A stretch of 64,000 nt of DNA from Streptomyces cynarae (GTDB lineage Bacteria; Actinomycetota; Actinomycetes; Streptomycetales; Streptomycetaceae), in NCBI RefSeq assembly GCF_025642135.1, contig NZ_CP106793.1:5424001-5488000 (forward strand), in the 5' to 3' direction. The position numbers were made by a program, and so were the translations under genes. The notes beneath the pieces were generated by a model that ran no database searches, had not been told where the DNA came from, and saw only the letters and a list, made by a program, of their open reading frames with translations. Position 1 is the stretch's first letter. The number at the start of each line of letters is the position of its first letter. Below are positions 8,387 through 20,542 of this stretch, piece after piece.

Positions 8387-8827
8387 TCAGCAGGGCCGCT
8401 TGCGCAGCTCCATCACATAGTCGTGCGGCGCCCCCGCGGACTCCGCCGCGTCCGCGATCTCGCCCAGGTAGCGGGCCGAGGGGAGGCCGCCCTCGTAGGC
8501 GTTGAGGACGTACGCCCATGCCGTCTCCTCGCCGTCCAGCGTGTGGACGCGGACGCTGCGCAGCCGGCGGTAGACGTCGAGGCCCACGCCCTCCCAGCGG
8601 TCCATCGACTCCTCGTCCATCGGCGCGATCTCGTACAGCGCGACGAAGACCTGCGACAGCGGGTCCTCCACGATCGTCGCGAGGGCGCCCTCCCACCCCA
8701 TGTGCTCGCCCCCGAAGGTCAGCCGCCAGCCGTTCAGCCAGCCCGTGGCGCGCAGCGGCGAATGGGGAGCGCGGCGGGTCATCAGCCGCGCGTCGAGGTT
8801 GCCGGCGTACGCGGCGTAGAGCGACAT
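8387..8827 (-). CDS. Gamma-glutamylcyclotransferase-like protein
   Basis: This 146-aa cytosolic protein has the small beta-barrel cyclotransferase (GGCT/AIG2-like) pattern. YAAYAGNL at residues 4-11 corresponds to the substrate loop and FVALYEI near 61-67 is a core strand. The family releases 5-oxoproline from gamma-glutamyl compounds, but these short actinobacterial members are not well characterised, so the activity is a family-level inference. The ATG at 8827 is the first in-frame codon followed by the conserved loop. It lies between divergent lpdA and the phosphorylase gene. Confidence 0.75.
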   Translation of the reverse strand: MSLYAAYAGNLDARLMTRRAPHSPLRATGWLNGWRLTFGGEHMGWEGALATIVEDPLSQVFVALYEIAPMDEESMDRWEGVGLDVYRRLRSVRVHTLDGEETAWAYVLNAYEGGLPSARYLGEIADAAESAGAPHDYVMELRKRPC

Positions 8828-8923
8828 GGAGTCGAGGGTACGGCAGCGTTTCGGGCGCCTCTGCCGTAACAGAAGCATCACCGGCCGCCCCCAGGAGGAG
8901 CGCCGCCCGAAGGGTGCGGGACA

Positions 8924-10372
8924 ATGGAGTACGTGACTCGGATCGTGATCATCGGTGGCGGACCCGGCGGATACGAAGCGGCGCTGGTGGCCGCACAACT
9001 CGGCGCGGAGGTGACCGTCGTCGACTGCGACGGTCTGGGCGGGGCGTCGGTGCTCACCGACTGCGTGCCGTCCAAGACACTCATCGCGACGGCCGAGGTG
9101 ATGACCACCTTCGACTCGTCGTACGAAGAGCTCGGGATCATCGTCGCCGACGACACCCCGCCCCTCGAGCGGGCCGCTCGCGTGGTCGGGGTCGACCTCG
9201 GCAAGGTCAACCGACGGGTCAAGCGGCTCGCGCTCGCCCAGTCCCACGACATCACCGCCTCCGTCACGCGCGCCGGCGCCCGGGTCATGCGCGGCCGCGG
9301 CCGGCTGGAGGGCATGCAGGCCCTGGACGGCTCGCGCAAGGTCGTCGTGCGCGCCGCGGACGGCAGCGAGGAGACGCTCAGCGCCGACGCCGTGCTCATC
9401 GCCACCGGCGGTCACCCGCGCGAGCTGCCCGATGCGCAGCCCGATGGCGAGCGGATCCTGAACTGGACCCAGGTCTACGACCTCGACGAGCTGCCCGAGG
9501 AGCTGATCGTCGTGGGGTCCGGTGTCACCGGTGCCGAGTTCGCCGGCGCCTACCAGGCCCTCGGGTCCAAGGTCACCCTCGTCTCCTCGCGCGACCGTGT
9601 GCTGCCGGGCGAGGACCCCGACGCCGCCGCCGTCCTCGAGGAGGTGTTCCGGCGCCGCGGCATGAACGTCATGGCCCGCTCCCGGGCGCAGTCCGCCAAG
9701 CGCGTGGGCGACCGGGTCGAGGTCACTCTCTCCGACGGCCGCGTGATCGCCGGCTCCCACTGCCTGATGGCCGTCGGCTCCATACCCAACAGCAGCGGGA
9801 TGGGCCTGGAGGAGGCCGGGGTCAAGCTGCGCGAGTCCGGACACATCTGGACGGACAAGGTCTCCCGCACGACGGCTCCGGGCGTGTACGCGGCCGGTGA
9901 CGTGACCGGTGTCTTCGCGCTGGCGTCCGTGGCCGCCATGCAGGGACGCATCGCCATGTACCACTTCCTGGGCGACGCGGTGGCCCCGCTCAACCTGAAG
10001 ACCGTCTCCTCGAACGTCTTCACCGACCCCGAGATCGCCACCGTCGGCTACACGCAGGCCGACGTGGACGCGGGCAAGATCGACGCCCGGGTCGTCAAGC
10101 TGCCGCTGCTGCGCAACCCGCGCGCGAAGATGCAGGGCATCAGGGACGGCTTCGTGAAGATCTTCTGCCGCCCGGGCACGGGGATCGTCGTCGGCGGTGT
10201 CGTGGTCGCACCGCGCGCCTCGGAACTGATCCATCCCATCTCGGTCGCGGTCGACAACAATTTGACGGTCGAACAGATCGCGAACGCCTTCACCGTGTAC
10301 CCGTCCTTGTCGGGCTCGATCGCCGAGGTGGCGCGACAGTTGCACACCCGGAAGACATCGGGCGAAGGCTGA
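8924..10372 (+). CDS. lpdA: LpdA-type flavoprotein disulfide reductase homologue (NAD(P)H-quinone dehydrogenase)
   Basis: This 482-aa FAD protein has the lipoamide-dehydrogenase fold: the FAD motif GGGPGGYEAA at 11-20, the second nucleotide fold VVGSGVTGAEFAGA, and the FAD aspartate in VYAAGDVTG. The redox loop reads GGASVLTDCVPSK, so Ser42 replaces the first Cys and only Cys47 remains. At the C terminus VYPSLSGS stands where true lipoamide dehydrogenases have His and Glu. Both losses match what I recall of Mycobacterium tuberculosis LpdA (Rv3303c), which reduces quinones rather than disulfides. It is therefore unlikely to serve in 2-oxoacid dehydrogenase complexes. The start is ATG 8924; a GTG at 8933 is possible. 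Confidence 0.93.
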   Translation: MEYVTRIVIIGGGPGGYEAALVAAQLGAEVTVVDCDGLGGASVLTDCVPSKTLIATAEVMTTFDSSYEELGIIVADDTPPLERAARVVGVDLGKVNRRVKRLALAQSHDITASVTRAGARVMRGRGRLEGMQALDGSRKVVVRAADGSEETLSADAVLIATGGHPRELPDAQPDGERILNWTQVYDLDELPEELIVVGSGVTGAEFAGAYQALGSKVTLVSSRDRVLPGEDPDAAAVLEEVFRRRGMNVMARSRAQSAKRVGDRVEVTLSDGRVIAGSHCLMAVGSIPNSSGMGLEEAGVKLRESGHIWTDKVSRTTAPGVYAAGDVTGVFALASVAAMQGRIAMYHFLGDAVAPLNLKTVSSNVFTDPEIATVGYTQADVDAGKIDARVVKLPLLRNPRAKMQGIRDGFVKIFCRPGTGIVVGGVVVAPRASELIHPISVAVDNNLTVEQIANAFTVYPSLSGSIAEVARQLHTRKTSGEG

Positions 10373-10573
10373 CGGCCCGGGCGCCCGCTTTCCGGCCGAT
10401 CCGCAGGTCAGGCGGCTGGTCGCGGCGGGCGGCCGGTGATGCTCACGGCAGGGGTGGCCCGGATGGGCATGGATCGGGCGCCTATACCACTTTCCGCCCT
10501 GCCGTGCGAACAACTTCTGTTATTCGGCGCAAACTGCTGAAAGCAGACGGTCGTTGGGGTTACTGTCAGTTTC

Positions 10574-11518
10574 GTGTTCGCTGCAGAACGTCGCCAACTG
10601 ATCCTCGAAATGGTGCGGGCCAATGGGGCAGTGTCGCTCCGTGAGCTCGCCCGCGTCGTCCAGACCTCCGAAGTGACCGTACGGCGGGACGTGCGCGCAC
10701 TGGAGGCCGAAGGACTCCTGGACCGCCGGCACGGTGGTGCGGTCCTGCCGGGCGGGTTCACCCGGGAGTCCGGCTTCCCGCAGAAGTCCCACCTCGCGAC
10801 CGCCGAGAAGACGGCCATCGCCGACCTCGCCGCGAGCTTCGTCGAAGAGGGCGAGGCCATCGTCGTCGGAGCGGGTACGACCACGCAGGAGCTGGCCCGC
10901 CGGCTCGCGCGGGTGCCCGGGCTGACCGTCGTCACCAACTCGCTCCTGGTCGCCCAGGCGCTGGCGCACGCCAACCGCGTCGAGGTGGTCATGACCGGCG
11001 GCACCCTGCGCGGCTCGAACTACGCCCTGGTCGGCAGCGGCGCGGAGCAGTCCCTCCAGGGTCTCAGGGTCTCCAAGGCCTTCCTCTCCGGGAGCGGACT
11101 CACCGCCGAGCGCGGTCTGTCCACGTCGAACATGCTGTCCGCGTCCGTGGACCGGGCGCTGGTCCAGGCGGCGGCCGAGGTGGTCGTGCTCGCCGATCAC
11201 ACCAAGCTGGGCACGGACACGATGTTCCAGACGGTGCCGACGGACGTCATCACCCGACTGGTGACGGACGAGCCCCCGGCGCACGACGACCGCGCGGCGA
11301 CGGAACTGCAGGCGCTGGCCGACCAGGGCGTGCAGATCGCGGTCGCCGGAGCCTCGGCCGCGGACCCGGTCCCGGCGGGCAGCCGGCAACGGCGGGACGT
11401 GCCCCTCCCCGGGCCCCGCCGCAGCCAGGCCCCCGGCCCACAGCTCCGCAGTGCCACGGCTCTCGGCGAGCACCCCCCGGGAGAGCGCGCCCGGGTGGCG
11501 GACCTGCGCCGTCGCTGA
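10574..11518 (+). CDS. DeoR/GlpR-family transcriptional regulator
   Basis: This 314-aa DNA-binding protein has an N-terminal DeoR winged helix-turn-helix (residues ~5-57; TSEVTVRRDVRALEAEGLLD) and a DeoRC sensor domain (~75-235; VGAGTTTQELA and VVLADHTKLG) that binds phosphosugars in this family. The last ~75 residues are Pro/Arg-rich and look disordered, an extension beyond the usual ~255 aa. The start is GTG 10574. Proximity to the deoxynucleoside genes makes it a candidate for the CTACGCGCGTAG sites, which is unproven; it could instead control another sugar-phosphate pathway. Confidence 0.9.
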   Translation: MFAAERRQLILEMVRANGAVSLRELARVVQTSEVTVRRDVRALEAEGLLDRRHGGAVLPGGFTRESGFPQKSHLATAEKTAIADLAASFVEEGEAIVVGAGTTTQELARRLARVPGLTVVTNSLLVAQALAHANRVEVVMTGGTLRGSNYALVGSGAEQSLQGLRVSKAFLSGSGLTAERGLSTSNMLSASVDRALVQAAAEVVVLADHTKLGTDTMFQTVPTDVITRLVTDEPPAHDDRAATELQALADQGVQIAVAGASAADPVPAGSRQRRDVPLPGPRRSQAPGPQLRSATALGEHPPGERARVADLRRR

Positions 11519-11644
11519 CACGCGGTCGCAGGTGTTCGGCCCGCGAGGGCCACGATCCGGGTGGCCGGCGCCGTACGGCGTCAGTCCGGCCCGACTCCTC
11601 CTCCGTCGGACGACTCGGCTCGCTCAGAGCCGTCGGGAAAGCAG

Positions 11645-11682
11645 GCGCCCGGCGGGTCGGGTTCCTCCGGTCCGCCGGGCGC
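11645..11682. terminator. Hairpin between convergent deoR-type gene and accA2
   Basis: An 11-bp perfect stem (GCGCCCGGCGG with CCGCCGGGCGC) sits between two genes that converge. It could stop transcription from both sides. No U-tract follows, which is usual in this GC range. Confidence 0.6.
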
Positions 11683-11712
11683 TGTGCCGTCCGTGTGGGT
11701 CAGGCCGTGCCG

Positions 11713-13485
<1,773 letters not shown>

Positions 13486-13836
13486 GTTGGCTCCCTCTCC
13501 TTGAAACAAGCCGAGTTTAGGGACTGCCGACACGACGTTTCGACCCATCCCCAGTGGTGAGCTTGCCCACACGGAGCGTGAAACGAGGCTCACTCAACCT
13601 GCGAAGTCCCTTGTCGCACCGCCGCACATGGGAATCCACCGGAAAACCCTAGCCCTCCGACGTGGCCAAGGTCTCTATGAAGTAGTCCCGCCGCCCGTCG
13701 TGTTTCTTTGTGGAGTCCCTACTAATGGCCCAACGAATCTTTGCTCCTGCCGGACCTCTTGTCCGAAGGTTTACCCGTTAGTAGCGTTCGCGATGCTGAA
13801 GGAAACCAGAGGGCACTCGAAGGTGGGTGGAGGCCG
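13486..13836. other. Divergent intergenic region, accA2 / membrane protein
   Basis: This 351-bp region between accA2 (leftward) and the membrane protein gene (rightward) holds no gene I can support. It is lower in GC than its surroundings around 13690-13800 (for example CCCTACTAATGGCCC and TTTACCCGTTAGTAGCG), so both promoters probably lie here. I could not assign -35/-10 pairs with confidence. Confidence 0.5.
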
Positions 13837-14370
13837 GTGGTCCGCAGACCGGTGGCATGGGTCGTGGCGATCGTCCTCTTCGTGGAGGCGTTCGGTGTCG
13901 CGCTGCTGAACTGGTTCCTCGGAGTGGTCGTCGACCACCAGCACATGTCCATGGGGGGCGTCGATCCGCACGCCATGTCCGTGTCGTCGAAGGCGGCCGG
14001 CGTCGTCTTCGGGCTCTATTTCGCGGTGTGCGGGCTGGCCGCCCTGCTGGTCGCCGTGCGCGACCGCGCGCCGTCCGGCATCTGGCGCATGCTGCTGATC
14101 AGCGCCGCGGTGGTGCACGGCCTGCTCGGGGCGTTCGTGGTGGGCCTGGTCGGCTGGGGCGCGTTCGGGTTCATGATGGTGGTGCTCGGGCTGATCGTGC
14201 TCACCCTGATGACGTACGACCGCCCGGGGGGCGCGGCGGCCGGTGCGCCGCCCGCCGGCGACGGCCCGGAGGACGGCGACAGGGCCGCGCGGCAGGCCCC
14301 GGAGCCCGCCGAGTCCCCGGAGCGGGCCGGCCCCCTGGAGGACGGCGGCCCCGCGCCCGTCACCCCCTGA
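13837..14370 (+). CDS. Small integral membrane protein, function unknown
   Basis: About 177 aa if the GTG at 13837 is the start; a GTG at 13852 is the alternative and neither has ideal ribosome binding site spacing. There are four membrane segments (roughly residues 8-26, 47-68, 82-103 and 108-125), then a Pro/Gly/Asp-rich cytoplasmic or exterior tail from ~130. A His/Met cluster (DHQHMSMGGVDPHAM) lies between the first two segments and might bind a metal; that is speculation. It is a conserved Streptomyces neighbour of accA2 with no assigned role. Confidence 0.75.
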   Translation: MVRRPVAWVVAIVLFVEAFGVALLNWFLGVVVDHQHMSMGGVDPHAMSVSSKAAGVVFGLYFAVCGLAALLVAVRDRAPSGIWRMLLISAAVVHGLLGAFVVGLVGWGAFGFMMVVLGLIVLTLMTYDRPGGAAAGAPPAGDGPEDGDRAARQAPEPAESPERAGPLEDGGPAPVTP

Positions 14371-14416
14371 ACGTCGCACGTGCACGTCGACCGGACAGAG
14401 CCCGGGCCCGCCCCGT

Positions 14417-15037
14417 TCACCGCTCCCGCGGTGCCCACAACTCCGTGATGCCCACGCCCAGTTCGGCCAGCAGTCGGCGGATCAGGGGCAGCGAGATGCC
14501 GATGACGTTGCCGTGGTCGCCGTCGATGCCGTCGATGAAGGGCGCCGAGCGGCCGTCGAGCGTGAACGCTCCGGCCACGTGGAGGGGCTCGCCGGAGGCA
14601 ACGTAGGCGGCGATCTCCTCGTCCGTGGGCTCACCGAAGCGGACCACGGTGGACGCGGTGGCGGACGCGTACCGGCCGCTGAGCGTGTCGTAGACGCAGT
14701 GGCCGGTCTGGAGCGTGCCCGCCCGGCCGCGCATCGACTTCCAGCGGGCCGTCGCCTCCTCGGCGTCCGAGGGCTTGCCGAGGGCCTCGCCGTCCAGGTC
14801 GAGCACGGAGTCGCAGCCGATCACCAGGGCCCCCTTGACCTCGGGCTTCGCCGCCACGACGGAGGCCTTGGCCTCGGCGAGCGCGAGCGCGAGTTCGGCG
14901 GGGGTCGGGGCGGTGACGGCGTCCTCGTCGACCCCGCTGACGATCACCTCGGGGTCGAGCCCGGCCTGTCGGAGCAGTCCGAGCCGGGCGGGGGACTGGG
15001 AGGCGAGAACGAGACGGCGGCGCGGCTGATCGGTCAT
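14417..15037 (-). CDS. maf: Maf-type nucleoside triphosphate pyrophosphatase
   Basis: This 206-aa cytosolic house-cleaning enzyme hydrolyses non-canonical or modified NTPs, and some canonical ones, to NMP and PPi. The N-terminal [18 protein letters not shown] is the Maf signature (S.SPRR.ELL class), followed by [12 protein letters not shown] with the active-site Asp and [18 protein letters not shown] at the C-terminal edge. The ATG is at 15037, 22 nt downstream of the small MmpB-like gene, so the two are likely co-transcribed. Confidence 0.93.
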   Translation of the reverse strand: MTDQPRRRLVLASQSPARLGLLRQAGLDPEVIVSGVDEDAVTAPTPAELALALAEAKASVVAAKPEVKGALVIGCDSVLDLDGEALGKPSDAEEATARWKSMRGRAGTLQTGHCVYDTLSGRYASATASTVVRFGEPTDEEIAAYVASGEPLHVAGAFTLDGRSAPFIDGIDGDHGNVIGISLPLIRRLLAELGVGITELWAPRER

Positions 15038-15059
15038 GCGCTCAGCGTATAGGCGGCCC

Positions 15060-15197
15060 TCATCTGGTGCCGATGATGATCATCGCCAGCACCATGGCCA
15101 GCGCCATGAGGACCCCCAGCCGCCTCAACATCTCCTGCGTCTCGCGGAGTTCGTCGGGCGGCTCGTTCTCGGGGTCGGACCACAGCATGCCTTCCAT
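15060..15197 (-). CDS. Small membrane protein, MmpB-like
   Basis: This 45-codon protein (ATG 15197; ATG 15188 also possible) begins [18 protein letters not shown]. It ends in one membrane helix (about residues 29-43, [16 protein letters not shown]) and a short GTR tail. The [11 protein letters not shown] opening matches my memory of the Streptomyces 'morphogenic membrane protein MmpB' family, needed for normal differentiation. That identification is from memory and unverified. It lies directly upstream of maf and downstream of the pccB-accE terminator-like hairpin. Confidence 0.7.
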   Translation of the reverse strand: MEGMLWSDPENEPPDELRETQEMLRRLGVLMALAMVLAMIIIGTR

Positions 15198-15273
15198 CGT
15201 CCGGCGGGCGGCCGCGGCGGCGCCTGAGTACCCGTACTCAACTTCCGCCGCCGGCCGCCGGGACGTCTGTCGA

Positions 15274-15301
15274 CGGCACACGGCACACGGCACACGGCAC
15301 A
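15274..15301. repeat. Four tandem 7-bp repeats (CGGCACA)
   Basis: Four exact head-to-tail copies of CGGCACA run directly into the hairpin at 15301-15359, in the gap between accE and the MmpB-like gene. The copy number may vary between strains. Confidence 0.9.
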
Positions 15302-15359
15302 CGGCTTCGGCCGTCACCTGCACCGGACGACGCGGGTGCGTGGTGACGGCCGAAGCCGT
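15301..15359. terminator. Strong hairpin downstream of accE
   Basis: An 18-bp perfect stem (ACGGCTTCGGCCGTCACC with GGTGACGGCCGAAGCCGT) has a 23-nt loop. It lies about 90 bp past the accE stop on the leftward transcript and is likely the pccB-accE terminator. Confidence 0.7.
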
Positions 15360-15451
15360 CGTGAAGGTGCCGGGCGCGCCGGACCTCGGAAGCCGTCGCG
15401 GACGTGCCCGACGTGCGCGTGGCGCCCCCGGACATGGCCGGGGGTCGCGGG

Positions 15452-15658
15452 TCAGCCGGGCCAGTAGGTCCGGGCCCAGGCCGTCGGGCCCGGCTGGGGA
15501 ACGCGGTGGGCGGCGACACGGGCCGGGTCGGCCCAGGAGTCCCGCTGCGCCGCGCCGGACGGCGTGGCCGCCGCCGCCGCGGCGCGGACGCGGACCACCG
15601 CCAGGGCGGCGGCCAGCTCCTCCGGGGTCGGATTGCCCCGTATGACCTTGATGTTCAT
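15452..15658 (-). CDS. accE: Acyl-CoA carboxylase epsilon subunit
   Basis: This 68-aa accessory subunit opens NIKVIRGNPTPEELAAALAVV, the conserved helix-forming N terminus of the epsilon family, and ends in the WADPARVAAHRVPQPGPTAW region typical of Streptomyces members. In S. coelicolor the epsilon polypeptide raises activity of the alpha/beta complex. Its start is 22 nt downstream of pccB, so the two are one operon. Confidence 0.9.
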   Translation of the reverse strand: MNIKVIRGNPTPEELAAALAVVRVRAAAAAATPSGAAQRDSWADPARVAAHRVPQPGPTAWARTYWPG

Positions 15659-15680
15659 GACGGCTCCAGGAGTCCCGGGG

Positions 15681-17264
<1,584 letters not shown>

Positions 17265-17423
17265 CGGGATGCGGCTCCCTGCCTGCTCAAGTGGGGACGT
17301 GAGGGTGAGGTGCTACCTGTACGTGCTGTAAGTGCTCAGAAGAAGGAACGGTTACTCATCCGTAGCGTAGTGCTGTGCCTACCGATCGGCAGTGCGGCGT
17401 TTACCACACCTAGGGTGGCTTGC

Positions 17424-18317
17424 ATGATGCCGCGAGATTCCTCTGACGCTGACGACAGGTCGAACGGTGCCGCGGGTGGTGGCAGCCGCTGGTCCGACCT
17501 GGACCGCCCGCCCTTGAACACCGCCGCGCTGCGCCGGGGGTTGGTGCGCGAGGGCGGGCTGTGGACCGGGGTCGACGTGGTGCAGCGCACCGGGTCCACC
17601 AACTCCGACCTGGTCGCCCGCGCCACGGCCGGTCAGGCCGCCGAGGGCGCCGTGCTGGTCGCCGAGGAGCAGAACGCGGGACGCGGGCGGCTGGACCGGG
17701 TCTGGACGGCCCCGCCCCGCTCCGGGCTGTTCTTCTCGGTCCTGCTCAACCCGGCCGAGGTGCCCGTGGCCCGCTGGGGCTGGCTGCCGCTGCTGGCCGG
17801 AGTCGCCGTCGCGACCGGACTCGCGCAGGCGGCCGGCGTCGACACGGCACTCAAGTGGCCCAACGACGTGCTGGTCACCGTGGGCGGGGAGGAGCGCAAG
17901 ACCGGCGGGATCCTCGCGGAGCGGGCCGGGAACGCGGGGGTCGTGATCGGCATCGGCATCAACGTCACCCTGCGCCAGGCCGAGCTGCCGGTGCCCACGG
18001 CGGGCTCCCTGGCCCTGGCGGGCGCCCGCACCACCGACCGCGACCCGCTGCTGCGTGCGGTACTGCGTTCCTTGGAGGACTGGTACGGCCGCTGGCGCGC
18101 GGCGGACGGCGACCCGACCGCGAGCGGTCTGCAGGAGACGTACGCGGCGGGCAGCGCGACCCTGGGCCGCCTGGTCCGCGCGGAACTCCCGGGCAACCGC
18201 TCGATCACGGGGGAGGCGGTGGCGATCGACGGTGACGGACGCCTCGTACTGGCGACGGAGGAAGGGATGCAGGAGCCGGTGGGTGCCGGAGATGTGGTGC
18301 ACCTGCGGTCGGCCTGA
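17424..18317 (+). CDS. birA: Biotin-[acyl-CoA carboxylase] ligase
   Basis: It activates biotin with ATP and attaches it to the carrier lysine of AccA2-type proteins. The product is 297 aa from the ATG at 17424 (ATG 17427 equally possible). The catalytic biotinyl-AMP loop is seen as NAGRGRLDRVWTAPP, followed by GLFFSVLL and the KWPNDVLV and GIGINV motifs, then a C-terminal SH3-like domain. No N-terminal helix-turn-helix is present, so it is a ligase only, not a biotin-operon repressor. A TAGGGT -10-like hexamer about 10 nt before the ATG suggests a short or absent leader. Confidence 0.94.
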   Translation: MMPRDSSDADDRSNGAAGGGSRWSDLDRPPLNTAALRRGLVREGGLWTGVDVVQRTGSTNSDLVARATAGQAAEGAVLVAEEQNAGRGRLDRVWTAPPRSGLFFSVLLNPAEVPVARWGWLPLLAGVAVATGLAQAAGVDTALKWPNDVLVTVGGEERKTGGILAERAGNAGVVIGIGINVTLRQAELPVPTAGSLALAGARTTDRDPLLRAVLRSLEDWYGRWRAADGDPTASGLQETYAAGSATLGRLVRAELPGNRSITGEAVAIDGDGRLVLATEEGMQEPVGAGDVVHLRSA

Positions 18318-18355
18318 AGGGACGGTGCTGCTCGGCGTGGGGCGGGCGATCTCGG

Positions 18356-18446
18356 CCCGTCTGGGAGTCCCCCTGCTCGAAGAGCTCGGGGGAGTCTGAG
18401 GACGAGGCCGTTCAGGTCGATCGGGGGCCTGTGGCGGAGCCCCCGG
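18356..18446. repeat. 91-bp dispersed intergenic repeat, copy B
   Basis: Colinear with 7334-7424 at the same 91-bp length, it starts CCCGTCTGGG, contains CCTGCTCGAAGAG, and ends in a GGGGGCC...GGAGCCCCC hairpin. It lies just past the birA stop and may act as its terminator. Confidence 0.75.
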
Positions 18447-18580
18447 AACGGTCACCCCGACGCCGGGTGCGCACCCGGCGCCGGGGACGTAACGGCCGCT
18501 GGGGAGTGAGCTACCGCACACCTGCCGTAGAGTTGACCGCGGTCGATACCTGACCGCGGCAGATCGGAAGGGCAGCACGC

Positions 18581-19720
18581 GTGACCGTCGACGACACGGG
18601 CTCGGGCACGGGCGTACATCCCGCCCCCGACGGTGAACCGGGGCGCGACGCACACGCCGAGTCCGAGGAGAACCCCCTCGCGCTCCGCCTCGAGCAGCTC
18701 ATCCTGGGGGCCGAGCGCCGCTACACCCCCTTCCAGGCGGCCCGCAGCGCGGGCGTCTCGATGGAACTGGCGTCCCGCTTCTGGCGGGCCATGGGCTTCG
18801 CCGACATAGGCCAGGCCAGGGCCCTGACCGAGGCCGACGTCCTCGCCCTGCGGCGCCTGGCCGGTCTCGTGGAGGCGGGACTGCTCAGTGAGGCCATGGC
18901 CGTACAGGTGGCCCGCTCCACCGGGCAGACCACCGCCCGCCTGGCCGAGTGGCAGATCGACTCCTTCCTGGAGGGCCTGACCGAGCCGCCCGAGCCCGGC
19001 ATGACCCGCACCGAGGTGACGTACCCGCTGGTCGAGCTGCTCCTGCCGGAACTGGAGGAGTTCCTCGTCTACGTCTGGCGGCGCCAGCTCGCCGCCGCCA
19101 CCGGCCGGGTGGTGCAGGCCGCGGACGACGAGGAGATGGTCGACCGCCGCCTCGCCGTCGGCTTCGCGGACCTGGTCGGCTTCACCCGCCTGACGCGCCG
19201 CATGGAGGAGGAGGAGCTCGGCGAACTCGTCGAGGCGTTCGAGACCACCGCCGCCGACCTGGTCGCCGCGCACGGCGGCCGGCTCATCAAGACGCTCGGC
19301 GACGAGGTGCTGTACGCGGCGGACGACGCCGGTATCGCCGCGGAGATCGCCCTGCGCCTGATCGAGACCATGGCGAACGACGAGACCATGCCGGAGCTGC
19401 GGGTCGGCATCGCCTTCGGCACGGTCACCACCCGGATGGGCGATGTCTTCGGTACGACGGTGAACCTGGCGAGCCGGCTCACCTCGATAGCGCCCCGCGA
19501 CGCCGTCCTGGTGGATCACGACTTCGCGGAGGAGCTGATCCGCACGGCAGAGGCCCCAGCCTCCGAGACGGAGGCCGCGGAGGCGGCGGCCGCCGCCGAG
19601 AAGGAGGGCAAGGAGCCGCCCACCTACCGCTTCGCTCTCCAGCCGATGTGGCAGCGGCCGGTGCGCGGTCTCGGCGTGATCGAGCCGTGGCTGCTGACCC
19701 GGCGTGACGGGCCGGCGTAG
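18581..19720 (+). CDS. cya: Class III adenylate cyclase
   Basis: This 379-aa protein makes cAMP from ATP, a signal tied to germination and differentiation in Streptomyces. Residues ~30-180 are an N-terminal helical module (QAARSAGVSMELASRFWRAM resembles a MerR-like helix-turn-helix, possibly a sensor). The cyclase domain spans ~190-360, with metal Asp197 in FADLVGFT, adenine-contacting Lys237, metal Asp241 in LGDEVLY, and VNLASRL at the dimer active site. It has no membrane segment. The GTG at 18581 starts the gene. It matches the known Streptomyces Cya layout and position next to birA. Confidence 0.95.
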   Translation: MTVDDTGSGTGVHPAPDGEPGRDAHAESEENPLALRLEQLILGAERRYTPFQAARSAGVSMELASRFWRAMGFADIGQARALTEADVLALRRLAGLVEAGLLSEAMAVQVARSTGQTTARLAEWQIDSFLEGLTEPPEPGMTRTEVTYPLVELLLPELEEFLVYVWRRQLAAATGRVVQAADDEEMVDRRLAVGFADLVGFTRLTRRMEEEELGELVEAFETTAADLVAAHGGRLIKTLGDEVLYAADDAGIAAEIALRLIETMANDETMPELRVGIAFGTVTTRMGDVFGTTVNLASRLTSIAPRDAVLVDHDFAEELIRTAEAPASETEAAEAAAAAEKEGKEPPTYRFALQPMWQRPVRGLGVIEPWLLTRRDGPA

Positions 19721-19752
19721 GCGCTCCTCCTCCGTCCTCGCGGTCATGCGCT

Positions 19753-20340
19753 TCACAGGCCGTGGACGCACAGCCCCACGAGCGGCACGCACAGGCCCGG
19801 GGGGTCCGTGGTGGCGGGTGCCGACGGCGCAGGTGCCCGAGTGGTCGCGGTCGGGGACGGGGCGGACGGCGGCGCGGCCGTCGTCGTGACCGGAGGCTCT
19901 GGCGTTCGTGAACGCGAAGCCGTGGGGGTCGGGGGTGCCTCCGGGATGCCGGTCGCCGGATCCGTGACCCGCGGGGCCGGCGTACCCGGACGCCCGGACG
20001 GGCTCACGTCGCCCGACACGGCCGGCACCGCGCTCGCCCTTCCCCTGAAGGCGGTCGTCGCGGGCCCCGCGGCCCCCTTGGACGGCACGCCCCCGGCTGT
20101 CACCGCGGTCTGGCCGGCGCCGATCCGGGGCTCGGCCTCCGCGGTGCCGCCCCCGCCCGTCACCGACTCGGGTGCCAGGCGTACGAGACTCAGGGCCCCG
20201 GCGGCGAGCGCGAACCCGCCGACGGCGAGCGCCATGCGCCGGTGGCGGGGTTTGCGGTGCCGGCCCACCGGACGCAGCCAGAGGGGGCCGGAGCCGTTGT
20301 GCACCGTCGTCGTGGTGTCGTCGGTGGCCGTGTCCGTCAT
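19753..20340 (-). CDS. Membrane-anchored Thr/Pro-rich protein, function unknown
   Basis: This 195-aa protein starts at the ATG at 20340, which follows GGAGGGA. A short N-terminal basic part (HRKPRHRR near 36-43) precedes one hydrophobic segment (~46-62). The remaining ~130 residues are Thr/Pro/Ser/Ala-rich and low complexity, ending in LCVPLVGLCVHGL with two Cys. Orientation is probably type II with the tail outside the membrane. No domain is recognised. It converges with cya and diverges from the crotonase. Confidence 0.7.
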   Translation of the reverse strand: MTDTATDDTTTTVHNGSGPLWLRPVGRHRKPRHRRMALAVGGFALAAGALSLVRLAPESVTGGGGTAEAEPRIGAGQTAVTAGGVPSKGAAGPATTAFRGRASAVPAVSGDVSPSGRPGTPAPRVTDPATGIPEAPPTPTASRSRTPEPPVTTTAAPPSAPSPTATTRAPAPSAPATTDPPGLCVPLVGLCVHGL

Positions 20341-20542
20341 CGCCCGTCCCTCCCCGGTCGCCCGCACTCCCCCAAGTGCCGTAGCGGTGCGCAGATTATG
20401 TGGAGAAGGAGCGCGGGCGATGCGGAGGTGACTCGAATTCACCCGAACGGGGACATGGGCCGGTCAATGGCCCACACCCGCCGAAGGTGCGCGGCGGCTT
20501 TCGCGGGGCCGCCTCGGCTGCGATGATCGGGGGCGTCGTGTA

